DNA of 64,000 nt from the NCBI RefSeq assembly GCF_042683665.1, contig NZ_JBHUOO010000016.1. One strand, 5' to 3'. Source of the stretch: Leeuwenhoekiella polynyae. Lineage in GTDB: Bacteria; Bacteroidota; Bacteroidia; Flavobacteriales; Flavobacteriaceae. Positions 1 to 8,198 of the stretch are shown here, piece by piece. Each line of letters begins with the position of its first letter. Position 1 is the first letter of the stretch. A program made the translations under genes and the position numbers. Below the pieces are notes generated by a model that worked only from the letters and a program-made list of their open reading frames with translations, did no database searches and was not told the origin of the DNA.

Positions 1-1043
1 CCGGGATCCAGACTGAAGCTTGCTTTGCCATACTTTTCGGCATAGCTTTTTACAAAATACTGAGCCAAAAGACTCAGGTCTGTACCGCGATCGCGTAGGG
101 GCGGAATCATCAGGTCTACGGTGTTGATGCGGTAGATCAAATCCTTGCGAAACTTACTTTCATCAGCCAGATCGGTAAGGCTAATATTGGTTGCACAAAT
201 AAGCCTGATGTCAATGTGTACCGACTCGTTTGACCCCAGCGGAGTTACCTGCCTGTTTTGTAAAACCGTGAGCAGTCTGGCTTGCTGCCGAAGGCTGATG
301 TTACCTATTTCATCCAGAAAAAGGGTGCCGCCGTGTGCAGCTTCAAAACGACCTTTGCGGTCTTCCCGTGCATCGGTAAAAGCCCCTTTTTTGTAACCAA
401 ACAATTCGCTTTCAAAAAGACTTTCGGTAAGCGCTCCTACATCCACTTTTACAAAAGGCTGGTTTTTACGCAGGGAATTTTCGTGAATGGATCGGGCAAT
501 GAGGTCTTTACCGGTTCCGTTTTCGCCCAAAATCAACACATTGGCATCGGTAGGGGCCACTTTTTTAAGCTTTACAAACACCTCCTGCATAGGTTCGCTA
601 TCGCCTATGATCTGAGTATCAGACTCCAGTTTGATTCGTTGACTACCGGGTTTTTTCTTTTTGGATAAGATTTCGGCCATGGACTCGAGTAGTTTTTCGT
701 TCTTCCAAGGCTTTACCAAAAAGTCAGAAGCACCTTCTTTAAGGGAACGAATGGCAAGGTCTATATCGCCATAAGCCGTAATCAGCATCACGTCTGTGGC
801 CGGTTTCCAGGCTTTGATCTTATTGAGCCAAAAAATACCCTCGTTGCCTGTGTTGACGAGTCCGTTGTAATTCATATCGAGAATCACCAGATCAAAATCC
901 TGTTTGCTCAAAATAGCCTGCAGTGCATTTGGGTTTTTTTCGACCACGACCTGTTTGACCTGTGGTTTGAGTAAAAGCCGCAGTGCCGTAAGTACGTCTT
1001 CATCATCGTCAATAACCAGTATGTGAGCGTCTTTGAGTTGCAT
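1..1043 (-). CDS. NtrC-family sigma-54-dependent response regulator (3' part outside window)
   Basis: The start is the ATG at 1043, and the frame stays open to the left edge, giving 347 residues of an incomplete protein. Residues 1-120 form a receiver domain with the acidic pair after HILVID and phospho-acceptor D56 in VILDMN. A AAA+ sigma-54 interaction domain follows, with Walker A GENGTGKD, the loop motif GYKKGAFTDA and Walker B GGTLFLDEIG. The sigma-54 contact loop reads GAFTDA instead of the textbook GAFTGA. The C-terminal helix-turn-helix must lie left of position 1. The gene is divergent from the adaptor/ATPase/permease run, so it is the obvious candidate to activate that run through RNA polymerase-sigma54. 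A partner histidine kinase probably lies further left, but it is not visible. The family call is certain; the target is inferred from position. Confidence 0.93.
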   Translation of the reverse strand, partial: MQLKDAHILVIDDDEDVLTALRLLLKPQVKQVVVEKNPNALQAILSKQDFDLVILDMNYNGLVNTGNEGIFWLNKIKAWKPATDVMLITAYGDIDLAIRSLKEGASDFLVKPWKNEKLLESMAEILSKKKKPGSQRIKLESDTQIIGDSEPMQEVFVKLKKVAPTDANVLILGENGTGKDLIARSIHENSLRKNQPFVKVDVGALTESLFESELFGYKKGAFTDAREDRKGRFEAAHGGTLFLDEIGNISLRQQARLLTVLQNRQVTPLGSNESVHIDIRLICATNISLTDLADESKFRKDLIYRINTVDLMIPPLRDRGTDLSLLAQYFVKSYAEKYGKASFSLDP

Positions 1044-1109
1044 ACTTACAATATTACAATTTTCGACTTTTGAGCAACCCGTAGAACTGGGCTAATTTTT
1101 AGCTGTACC

Positions 1110-1158
1110 AAAAGTGTATCGGCAGCGTACATGAAGTGTATCAAAACCGAACACTTTT
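1110..1158. promoter_or_regulatory. Candidate enhancer (upstream activating) site for the NtrC-type regulator
   Basis: The divergent intergenic region holds an 8-bp inverted repeat, AAAAGTGT (1110-1117) and ACACTTTT (1151-1158). A direct repeat AAGTGTATC occurs at 1112-1120 and 1134-1142. These lie 50-100 bp upstream of a sigma-54-like element, the usual position for binding sites of NtrC-family activators. The repeats are seen directly; the role is inferred. Confidence 0.4.
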
Positions 1159-1206
1159 AATAAGGGTTTTATTTTTAAAAAACTAATAATCAGCAGGTTA
1201 AAACTG

Positions 1207-1222
1207 TGGCACGGTATTGCTT
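1207..1222 (+). promoter_or_regulatory. Sigma-54-like -24/-12 promoter for the transporter run
   Basis: TGGCAC (1207-1212) is followed after four bases by TTGCTT (1217-1222). Both halves match the sigma-54 consensus (TGGCAC, five bases, TTGCW), but the spacer is one base short. It lies about 27 bp before the adaptor start codon and faces away from the adjacent sigma-54 activator gene. The short spacer is the main reason for doubt, because sigma-54 promoters are normally strict about spacing. Confidence 0.45.
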
Positions 1223-1248
1223 TGTAAACAGGTGCAAACAATCATTTT

Positions 1249-2502
1249 ATGGATATCCCTTTAGAAAAGAAACGCTTTACCACTCAAAAAATACTGATGA
1301 TCGCAGGCGGTATTGCCTTAGCTGCACTTATTATTTTTGTGATCTTATCTACTACAGGCAATTCAAAACTCAATGTACAAAAAGAGCGTCTGAGCATCGC
1401 AACGGTTAAGCAAGATGTTTTTCAGGAAAACATTCCGGTGAATGGGGTGGTGATGCCTATTACCACGATTTATCTTGATGCGCTTGAAGGTGGTCGCGTA
1501 GAAGAAAAGTTTGTAGAAGACGGCGCGGTGATGAAAAAAGGCGAACCCATTTTACGCCTTTCAAATACCGATCTGGAATTAAGCCTTGTAAATCAGGAAA
1601 CCCAGGTATATAACTTGTTGACCCAAATGCAGATTTCGCAGAATGCCGCGCGTCAAAATACCATTGTGAAACTCAATCAATATACCGATGTGGAGAATAG
1701 CCTCATCGAAGCTAAACGGGTGTACGAACTCAATCAAAAGCTTTACGATAAAGATGCGATAGCAAGACAGGATTTGATTAAATCAAAAAATGACTACAAC
1801 TACCAGAAGGAACGTATGCAGCTGGCAGAGCAAATTCTGGCTCAGGATTCTATCGCTGTGAAACAGGAAAAAAATCAGGTTTCAAGCTCGTATGCACGTA
1901 CCCAGAATGCTTTAGAATTGATGCGTCGCAAGGTAGCCGATTTGGTGGTTCGGGCGCCGGTTGACGGGCAACTCACTTCACTTGATGCTGAGATTGGCCA
2001 GTCTAAAAATAAAGGGGAGCGGCTGGGGCAAATCGACGTGTTGAGCGGGTATAAAGTACGTGTTGACATAGACGAACATTACATTTCGAGAATTTACACG
2101 GGTCAAAAAGGCTCGTTTGATTTTGACGGAAAAAACTACACGCTGGTAATCAAAAAAGTATACACTCAAGTGACAAACGGAAGGTTTCAGGTAGATATGG
2201 AATTTGAATCTGAAGTGCCTGAGGGCATACGCCGCGGGCAAACACTACAGATTCGTGTTGCGCTTAGCCAGGAAAAACAAGCTTTATTAATTCCCAAAGG
2301 TGGATTCTTTCAGGAAACCGGTGGTAACTGGATTTTTAAAGTAAGTGAAGACGGAAGTACCGCCTATAAAGCTGACATTTCATTGGGTAGCCAGAACACC
2401 GAATATTATGAAGTCTTAAGCGGACTCGAACCTGGAGACCGGGTGATCACCAGCAGTTACGATAATTATGAAGAAGTACAGGAACTGGTACTTCAAGATT
2501 AA
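1249..2502 (+). CDS. Periplasmic adaptor subunit, HlyD/MacA type, of a tripartite ABC efflux system
   Basis: 417 aa. A single N-terminal membrane helix (about residues 13-35, IAGGIALAALIIFVIL) anchors the protein, and the rest is periplasmic. Next come a beta-barrel/lipoyl region (GGRVEEKFVEDGAVMKKGEP), a long charged helical hairpin (about 95-215), the returning lipoyl half (VRAPVDGQLTSLDAEIGQ), and a C-terminal barrel with LEPGDRVITS. This is the order seen in MacA-like adaptors that link an inner-membrane MacB-type permease to a TolC-type channel. It is the first gene after the sigma-54-like element and lies 57 bp before the first ATPase. It is the only adaptor for eleven permeases. The ATG at 1249 fits the membrane anchor; an overlapping 67-aa frame starting at 1206 has no family features. 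Confidence 0.92.
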   Translation: MDIPLEKKRFTTQKILMIAGGIALAALIIFVILSTTGNSKLNVQKERLSIATVKQDVFQENIPVNGVVMPITTIYLDALEGGRVEEKFVEDGAVMKKGEPILRLSNTDLELSLVNQETQVYNLLTQMQISQNAARQNTIVKLNQYTDVENSLIEAKRVYELNQKLYDKDAIARQDLIKSKNDYNYQKERMQLAEQILAQDSIAVKQEKNQVSSSYARTQNALELMRRKVADLVVRAPVDGQLTSLDAEIGQSKNKGERLGQIDVLSGYKVRVDIDEHYISRIYTGQKGSFDFDGKNYTLVIKKVYTQVTNGRFQVDMEFESEVPEGIRRGQTLQIRVALSQEKQALLIPKGGFFQETGGNWIFKVSEDGSTAYKADISLGSQNTEYYEVLSGLEPGDRVITSSYDNYEEVQELVLQD

Positions 2503-2559
2503 AACTAAAAAACGATGATAACACTAATCTTAGCATTTATAAACCTAATTCTTTCTTAG

Positions 2560-3264
2560 ATGATTAAAATAACAGACTTAGAAAAGTATTATGCCACCGA
2601 AGAGGTGCGCACCATTGCCCTCAACAAACTGTCTTTTCAGGTGCAGGAAGGTGAATTTGTTGCCGTAATGGGCCCTTCGGGTTGTGGTAAATCAACCTTG
2701 CTCAACATCCTGGGACTTCTGGATGACCCGGACGGTGGCAGTTTTATTTTTAACGGTATTGAAGTAGCCGGTTTTAACGAGCGTAAGCGTGCCGATTTGC
2801 GCAAGCATAACATCGGTTTTGTTTTTCAAAGCTTTAATCTGATTGACGAACTCACCGTTTTTGAAAACGTAGAGCTTCCGTTGATTTATACCGGTGTAAA
2901 ACCAGCAGAGCGTAAAAAACGCGTAGACGAAGTGCTTGAGAAAATGCAAATCATGCACCGTCGTAAACACTTTCCGCAGCAATTATCTGGAGGACAGCAA
3001 CAACGTGTAGCCGTGGCCCGTGCAGTCGTGAATAATCCTAAACTCATTCTTGCTGATGAACCTACGGGTAATTTGGACAGCAGTAACGGGAATGAGGTGA
3101 TGGATTTGCTTACGGAACTCAACGAAGCCGGTACCACCATCATTATGGTAACGCACAGTGAGCACGACGCCAAATACAGTCACCGCATTATTAGAATGCT
3201 AGACGGGCAAAAGGTGACTGAAAATATACTTTCAGAGTATAAAAGTAAAACCTTAGAAGTTTAA
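2560..3264 (+). CDS. ABC transporter ATPase, MacB/LolD type (first ATPase)
   Basis: 234 aa, the usual length for a MacB/LolD-class ATPase. All nucleotide-binding motifs are intact: Walker A GPSGCGKST (38-46), Q-loop Q90, signature LSGGQQQR (142-149), Walker B LILADEP with catalytic E167, D-loop GNLDS (D173) and switch H199. The family energises mechanotransmission through FtsX-fold permeases instead of moving substrate through a membrane pore. It follows the adaptor and precedes eleven permease genes, so it is probably the main motor for that array. The gap to the first permease is 90 bp and includes a short perfect hairpin (TCGGC, AGCA loop, GCCGA; 3292-3305). Confidence 0.95.
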   Translation: MIKITDLEKYYATEEVRTIALNKLSFQVQEGEFVAVMGPSGCGKSTLLNILGLLDDPDGGSFIFNGIEVAGFNERKRADLRKHNIGFVFQSFNLIDELTVFENVELPLIYTGVKPAERKKRVDEVLEKMQIMHRRKHFPQQLSGGQQQRVAVARAVVNNPKLILADEPTGNLDSSNGNEVMDLLTELNEAGTTIIMVTHSEHDAKYSHRIIRMLDGQKVTENILSEYKSKTLEV

Positions 3265-3354
3265 GATTTCCTTAGGGGATTCATTCATCAATCGGCAGCA
3301 GCCGAAACAATCCATCAAAACCGGGACTTAATCACTCCCACTATTTTATCAGTT

Positions 3355-5757
3355 ATGCTCAAAAATTATTTCAAGATTGCTTTTAGACATTTGTTGAAAA
3401 ACAAGTCGTTCTCGCTTCTGAATATTTTTGGACTTGCTTTAGGTGTAGCGGCGTTCATTGTGATTTTACTTTATGTGAACTACGAAAAGAGCTATGATAC
3501 TTTTGACGGATCTGAAAATATTTTTAGGGTATACATGGATTATATTGAAGGTGGGCAGTATGTTCCCGGCGATGCACAAACCTACAATCTCACGGGTCCT
3601 ACTTTAAAAAGTGAATTCCCCGAAATTGAGGAGCAGGTCAGATTGTATCGTCTAGAAAAGGTTACATTTATAAGTGGAGAAAAAGTGATCGAGCAGCCCA
3701 ACGGTTCATTGACCGATCCTACCTATTTTGATATTTTCAAACCTACGTTGCTTAAAGGTTCGCGAGAAGATTTTTCTAAACCCAATACCATAATCCTTAC
3801 ACAGTCGCTGTCTAAAAAGATTTTTGGAAACGAAAATCCTATCGGTCAGACCTTGTCTGTTTTTTATGGAAGCGAGAGTTTGATGGAGGTGGTCGCTGTT
3901 ATTGAAGATATTCCGGAAAATACACACTTGAGGATGAATTTTTTCATCTCGTTTGAAACCATAAAAACCTGGGATGCGATGTCTGGGCAGGCCGAATTGA
4001 ACTGGAATCAGAACAATTTCTTCACGTACATTCAGGTGAGTGACCAGGCTGATACCAAATCTTTACAGGCAAAGATAATGGCTAGTGATTTTGAAGAAGA
4101 CCCAGATGAAAGACACAATATAGAACCCCTGTCAGACATTCATTTGTACTCTGATAAGCCTTATGAAGCAGAAGCTAACGGAAGCGTAAAGCGTGTTCGT
4201 TTTCTTTCTGCCATTGCTTTTGTGATCCTTATTCTTTCCTGGCTAAACTACGTCAATCTAGCAACAGCAAAATCACTGGAACGCTCTCGCGAAGTAGGTG
4301 TGAGAAAAGTAGCCGGAGCCAATCGAGGCCAGTTGGTGCTGCAATCCCTAACGGAATCTTTTGTACTCAATGTTCTTGCTTTCCTTTTGGCAATATTATT
4401 GGTTTATCTGCTGCTGCCTGTTTTTAATGATTTTGTTGGTAAGCCGCTGCAACTTGATTTTACAAATTACTCCGGGGCACTGTCTATTTTTGGATTTATT
4501 CTAATCGGGAGCATTGTGGCGGGGCTTTATCCGGCCTTTGTAATAAGTGGATTTACTCCGGTCAAAGCACTAAAGGGAAAAGTACAGGTCAATCGCGGAA
4601 GCATTGGGATACGTAAAGGGCTTATCACACTTCAGTTTTTTGCTACTGCAGTCCTAATTATTGGAACATTGGTTGTGGTCAAACAACTCAATTTTCTAAG
4701 GGAACAGCCCATAGGGGTTGACCTTGCTCAGGTAGTTGCGCTCCAAGGTGAAATATTAGAATCTCAAACCGACTCTTTAACAAAACAAAAATTTAAAACT
4801 CTGGAAGGTGAGCTCAAAAAATTACCGTTTGTGGATATGGTTTCTCGATCCAGTACCTATCCGGGTGATGGGTATGACAATCTTTCTTCAACTGTTGGGA
4901 TCACGAGCCCCAAGGGTGAGACTGATGAGCGCCAATTGTTCTATCTCTATAGCGCGACGCCTGAATATTTTAGAACGCTCGATCTAAACTTTGCAGCAGG
5001 CGAGGCCTTTTTGCCAAGTAGGGAGAATATTGTTATGAATGAAACATTTGCCAGGCAACTGGGCTATGTTAATCCTGAAGAACTTGTGGGGGAGACGGTA
5101 AATTTTTGGGGTCAGGACTGGAAGGTTTCAGGGGTTGTTGAAGATTATCACCACTTTGGATTAAAAGATAAGATCGAACCATTAATGATTGTTCAGGTTT
5201 TTGGGATGGATAATATTTTGGTGAAAATAAATACGCGTGAAAATTCAGCAGTAGGAATAGCAAAAAGTCTTGCAGCCATACAGAAGAAGTGGAAAACTAT
5301 TTTTCCACAAAGCACCATGGACTATACCTTTCTGGACAAAAAATTTGACTCCCAGTATAAAGAGGATAAAAAGTTCACTACTGCATTTCAAATTTTTACT
5401 GGGCTCGTCATTTTCATTGCTGCACTCGGTCTTTTCGGTCTTTCCTCATACACAATTTTAAAACGTAGAAAAGAAATCGGGATTAGAAAGGTAAGTGGGG
5501 CATCGGTATTTCAAATCCTAACGTTATTGAACAAAGATTTCCTAAAATGGGTGTGCATTGCTTTTGTTTTTGCGATGCCCGTGGGTTGGTACTTGATGAC
5601 CTCTTGGTTAGATGGTTTTGCCTACAAAACTATGATTAGTTGGTGGGTATATGTCACAACGGGTGCTGCGCTCTTAATTACGGCTATTATAGCGGTAAGC
5701 TTTCAGGCTATTAAGGCAGCTATTGCTAACCCAGTAAAGTCGTTACGTACCGAATGA
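3355..5757 (+). CDS. MacB-like ABC permease, double FtsX domain (array member 1)
   Basis: 800 aa. Architecture: N-terminal cytoplasmic helix and first TM (MLKNYFKIAFRHLLKNK), a periplasmic MacB core domain, FtsX domain 1 ending in REVGVRKVAGANRGQL, a TM after GIRKGLITLQF, a second periplasmic domain, and FtsX domain 2 with KEIGIRKVSGASVFQI. The conserved tail is NPVKSLRTE. Two FtsX units in one chain give about eight TMs, twice the four of classical MacB. This member departs from the others in domain 1 (SWLNYVNLATAKS where most have C.NFMNL) and before motif 2 (ILKRRKEIG where most have AEQR or AQQR). Substrate is unknown; peptides, lipoproteins or antimicrobials are typical of the family. 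A 24-bp gap separates it from member 2. Confidence 0.93.
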   Translation: MLKNYFKIAFRHLLKNKSFSLLNIFGLALGVAAFIVILLYVNYEKSYDTFDGSENIFRVYMDYIEGGQYVPGDAQTYNLTGPTLKSEFPEIEEQVRLYRLEKVTFISGEKVIEQPNGSLTDPTYFDIFKPTLLKGSREDFSKPNTIILTQSLSKKIFGNENPIGQTLSVFYGSESLMEVVAVIEDIPENTHLRMNFFISFETIKTWDAMSGQAELNWNQNNFFTYIQVSDQADTKSLQAKIMASDFEEDPDERHNIEPLSDIHLYSDKPYEAEANGSVKRVRFLSAIAFVILILSWLNYVNLATAKSLERSREVGVRKVAGANRGQLVLQSLTESFVLNVLAFLLAILLVYLLLPVFNDFVGKPLQLDFTNYSGALSIFGFILIGSIVAGLYPAFVISGFTPVKALKGKVQVNRGSIGIRKGLITLQFFATAVLIIGTLVVVKQLNFLREQPIGVDLAQVVALQGEILESQTDSLTKQKFKTLEGELKKLPFVDMVSRSSTYPGDGYDNLSSTVGITSPKGETDERQLFYLYSATPEYFRTLDLNFAAGEAFLPSRENIVMNETFARQLGYVNPEELVGETVNFWGQDWKVSGVVEDYHHFGLKDKIEPLMIVQVFGMDNILVKINTRENSAVGIAKSLAAIQKKWKTIFPQSTMDYTFLDKKFDSQYKEDKKFTTAFQIFTGLVIFIAALGLFGLSSYTILKRRKEIGIRKVSGASVFQILTLLNKDFLKWVCIAFVFAMPVGWYLMTSWLDGFAYKTMISWWVYVTTGAALLITAIIAVSFQAIKAAIANPVKSLRTE

Positions 5758-5781
5758 TTCATCAATCAAAAACAATCAATT

Positions 5782-8139
5782 ATGCTTAAAAATTATATCA
5801 AAATCGCCTTTAGAAACCTTTGGAAGAAAAAGGGCTACAGTGCGCTTAATATTTTTGGACTGGCCATTGGGATCACGTGTGCCAGTTTGATCCTGCTTTG
5901 GGTAGAAGATGAAATGAGCTTTGACACCATTGTCACAGATCAGGAACTGGTTTACAGCGTACCCACCAATCAAAAATACGACGGACAGGTTCGTACTTTT
6001 TTTCAAGCAACACCCGGCCCATTAGCCGCAGCTTTAAAAACTGAAATTCCGGAAATTACCAAAGCTGCAAGATTGCGAAATAGAGATTTCCTATTTACCG
6101 TAAACTCCTCTTCAATAAGCAGTGCCGGTTCCTATGCAGATCCAGATATTTTTGATCTGTTTGATTTGAAATTTATAGAGGGCAATGCTACTGATGCTTT
6201 CAAGATGAAAGAAAGTATTGTAATTACAAAAGAGGTAGCACAAATTCTTTTTGAAAATCCAACCAATATTTTAGGAAAAGTAATCCGGATTAATCAACAG
6301 GACAATTTTCAAATAACCGGTGTGGTTGAAAACCTGCCGGTAAATACGACCTATAGTTTTAACTGGTTGGTTCCATTTGAAAATTTTACATACGACAAAC
6401 CCTGGACGCAGGAATATGGCAGCAATTTTACAGAGACCTTTGTAAAGCTATCACCGGATGCTGACTTCAATAGCGTCAATGAAAAAGTCAAACACATCTT
6501 ACCAGCCAAAACCGGCGATGAAGACACCAAAGCTATCTTACATAAGGCAGCAGACTGGCATTTACGATCCGACTTTAAAGATGGTGAAGTGGTAGGTGGT
6601 CGCGTAGAATATGTGCGGTTGTTCAGTTTTATAGCGCTTATTATTTTAGTTATTGCCTGCATCAATTTTATGAATTTAGCCACTGCCCGTAGCGAGAAGC
6701 GTGCCAATGAGGTAGGCGTGCGTAAAACCTTAGGTTCAGACAAACAGCAATTAATTTTTCAGTTTATTACAGAGGCTCTGATGACTGCAATATTTGCAGC
6801 TGTATTAAGTGTTTTAGTTTTGATCCTCATTATTCCGGCATTCAACGCGCTAATAGACAAACAACTTGCTTTGGGTTTAACTATACCATCGCATCTGCTT
6901 TCGCTTTTAGCTATAACCCTAACCTGTGGGATATTTGCCGGTTTATACCCTGCGTTCTACCTCTCTTCTTTTAAACCTATTGACGTGCTTAAAGGAAACC
7001 GAATTCAGTCTAAGGGAGCCGGGTTTATTCGCAAAGGGCTGGTCATTACCCAGTTTGTGATTTCAATAGTGTTTATCATTAGTACGTTACTGGTTTACCA
7101 GCAGGTACAACATGTAAAAAATCGCGATTTAGGACTTGATAAGGACAACCTGATCGAGATACCTGCAAATGGAGATTTGATCAAAAACCGAAAGGCTATA
7201 GCAGAAGGTTTGAAAAATACAGGGATGATTACTGGTTTAGGATTGTCAAATTCTAATATACTTTCTGCTGGGAATAACGGCTCTGGTTTAAGATGGCAGG
7301 GAGGGAGCAGTACTGAAGATATACTTGTTTCTTATAGATACATAAATGAGGAGTATTTTAAAACAGCGGGAATCGAATTGATTGAGGGACGTGGTTTTAG
7401 TCCTGTAGTTGTAAATGACAGTTCACACGTTATCATTACCGAATCTTTTGCACAATTGATGGGCACTGGTAGTGCACTGGGCAAGACTATAGACCGGTAC
7501 GGGGATATGTATACCGTCATTGGGGTGACTAATGACTATTTATACGGCGACATGTACGGAACCAGTGATCCGGTTATGTTTTATAATTATCCCCCTGAAG
7601 CACAGTACATGTATTTAAAAACAAACCCAAAATACGCTACAACCGAGGTTTTGAGAAGCATTGAGTCAACATTAAAAGAATACAACCCCGGGTATCCTTT
7701 TGAATACCGCTTTGTTGATGATGCTTTTGATGCCCGTTTCAAAAGCGAACAATTGATAGGGAATCTCTCCCGCATTTTTGCCCTGCTTGCAATATTAATC
7801 TCGTGTTTAGGTCTCTTTGGGCTTTCGGCTTATACCGCAGAGCAGCGTCGTAAAGAAATAGGGGTACGCAAAGTTTTAGGGTCTACTGTTGCCGGTATTG
7901 TAGGCTTATTATCCAGAGATTTTATAGTTCTGGTGTTGGTCGCGCTACTTATTGCCGTTCCGCTGGCGTGGTACTTAATGTACTCGTGGTTACAGGGATT
8001 CGCCTATCGCATTTCAATAAATATGTGGGTATTTGTTTTTGCAGGATTTGTTGCCATAGGAATTGCTTTGTTAACGGTGAGTTTTCAGGCGGTTAAAGCA
8101 GCAATTGCTAATCCGGTAAAAAGTTTAAGGACAGAGTAG
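5782..8139 (+). CDS. MacB-like ABC permease, double FtsX domain (array member 2)
   Basis: 785 aa. It opens MLKNYIKIAFRNLWKKKGY. FtsX domain 1 carries IACINFMNLATARSEKRANE and GVRKTLGSDKQQL; domain 2 carries AEQRRKEIGVRKVLGSTVAGI; the tail is NPVKSLRTE. The first periplasmic domain ends in HLRSDFKDGEVVGGRVEYV. The same DG-x-GGR element recurs only in members 3 and 11, so these three form a recognisable subgroup inside the array. Its leader (TTCATCAATCAAAA at 5758-5771) is shared with several other members. The periplasmic portions, where partner or substrate specificity would sit, are poorly conserved relative to members 1 and 4. Confidence 0.93.
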   Translation: MLKNYIKIAFRNLWKKKGYSALNIFGLAIGITCASLILLWVEDEMSFDTIVTDQELVYSVPTNQKYDGQVRTFFQATPGPLAAALKTEIPEITKAARLRNRDFLFTVNSSSISSAGSYADPDIFDLFDLKFIEGNATDAFKMKESIVITKEVAQILFENPTNILGKVIRINQQDNFQITGVVENLPVNTTYSFNWLVPFENFTYDKPWTQEYGSNFTETFVKLSPDADFNSVNEKVKHILPAKTGDEDTKAILHKAADWHLRSDFKDGEVVGGRVEYVRLFSFIALIILVIACINFMNLATARSEKRANEVGVRKTLGSDKQQLIFQFITEALMTAIFAAVLSVLVLILIIPAFNALIDKQLALGLTIPSHLLSLLAITLTCGIFAGLYPAFYLSSFKPIDVLKGNRIQSKGAGFIRKGLVITQFVISIVFIISTLLVYQQVQHVKNRDLGLDKDNLIEIPANGDLIKNRKAIAEGLKNTGMITGLGLSNSNILSAGNNGSGLRWQGGSSTEDILVSYRYINEEYFKTAGIELIEGRGFSPVVVNDSSHVIITESFAQLMGTGSALGKTIDRYGDMYTVIGVTNDYLYGDMYGTSDPVMFYNYPPEAQYMYLKTNPKYATTEVLRSIESTLKEYNPGYPFEYRFVDDAFDARFKSEQLIGNLSRIFALLAILISCLGLFGLSAYTAEQRRKEIGVRKVLGSTVAGIVGLLSRDFIVLVLVALLIAVPLAWYLMYSWLQGFAYRISINMWVFVFAGFVAIGIALLTVSFQAVKAAIANPVKSLRTE

Positions 8140-8198
8140 AAATAATTAGTCATAGTAAGGAGATACTTTAAAAGCGTCAATCAAAAAATCAAGCCAGT

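Noticed and set aside
282..668. 128-aa open frame on the plus strand
   Set aside because: It is antisense to the NtrC-family regulator, whose frame carries all the family motifs.
1875..2241. Minus-strand open frames inside the adaptor gene
   Set aside because: Shadows of a well-supported coding sequence, without any family features.
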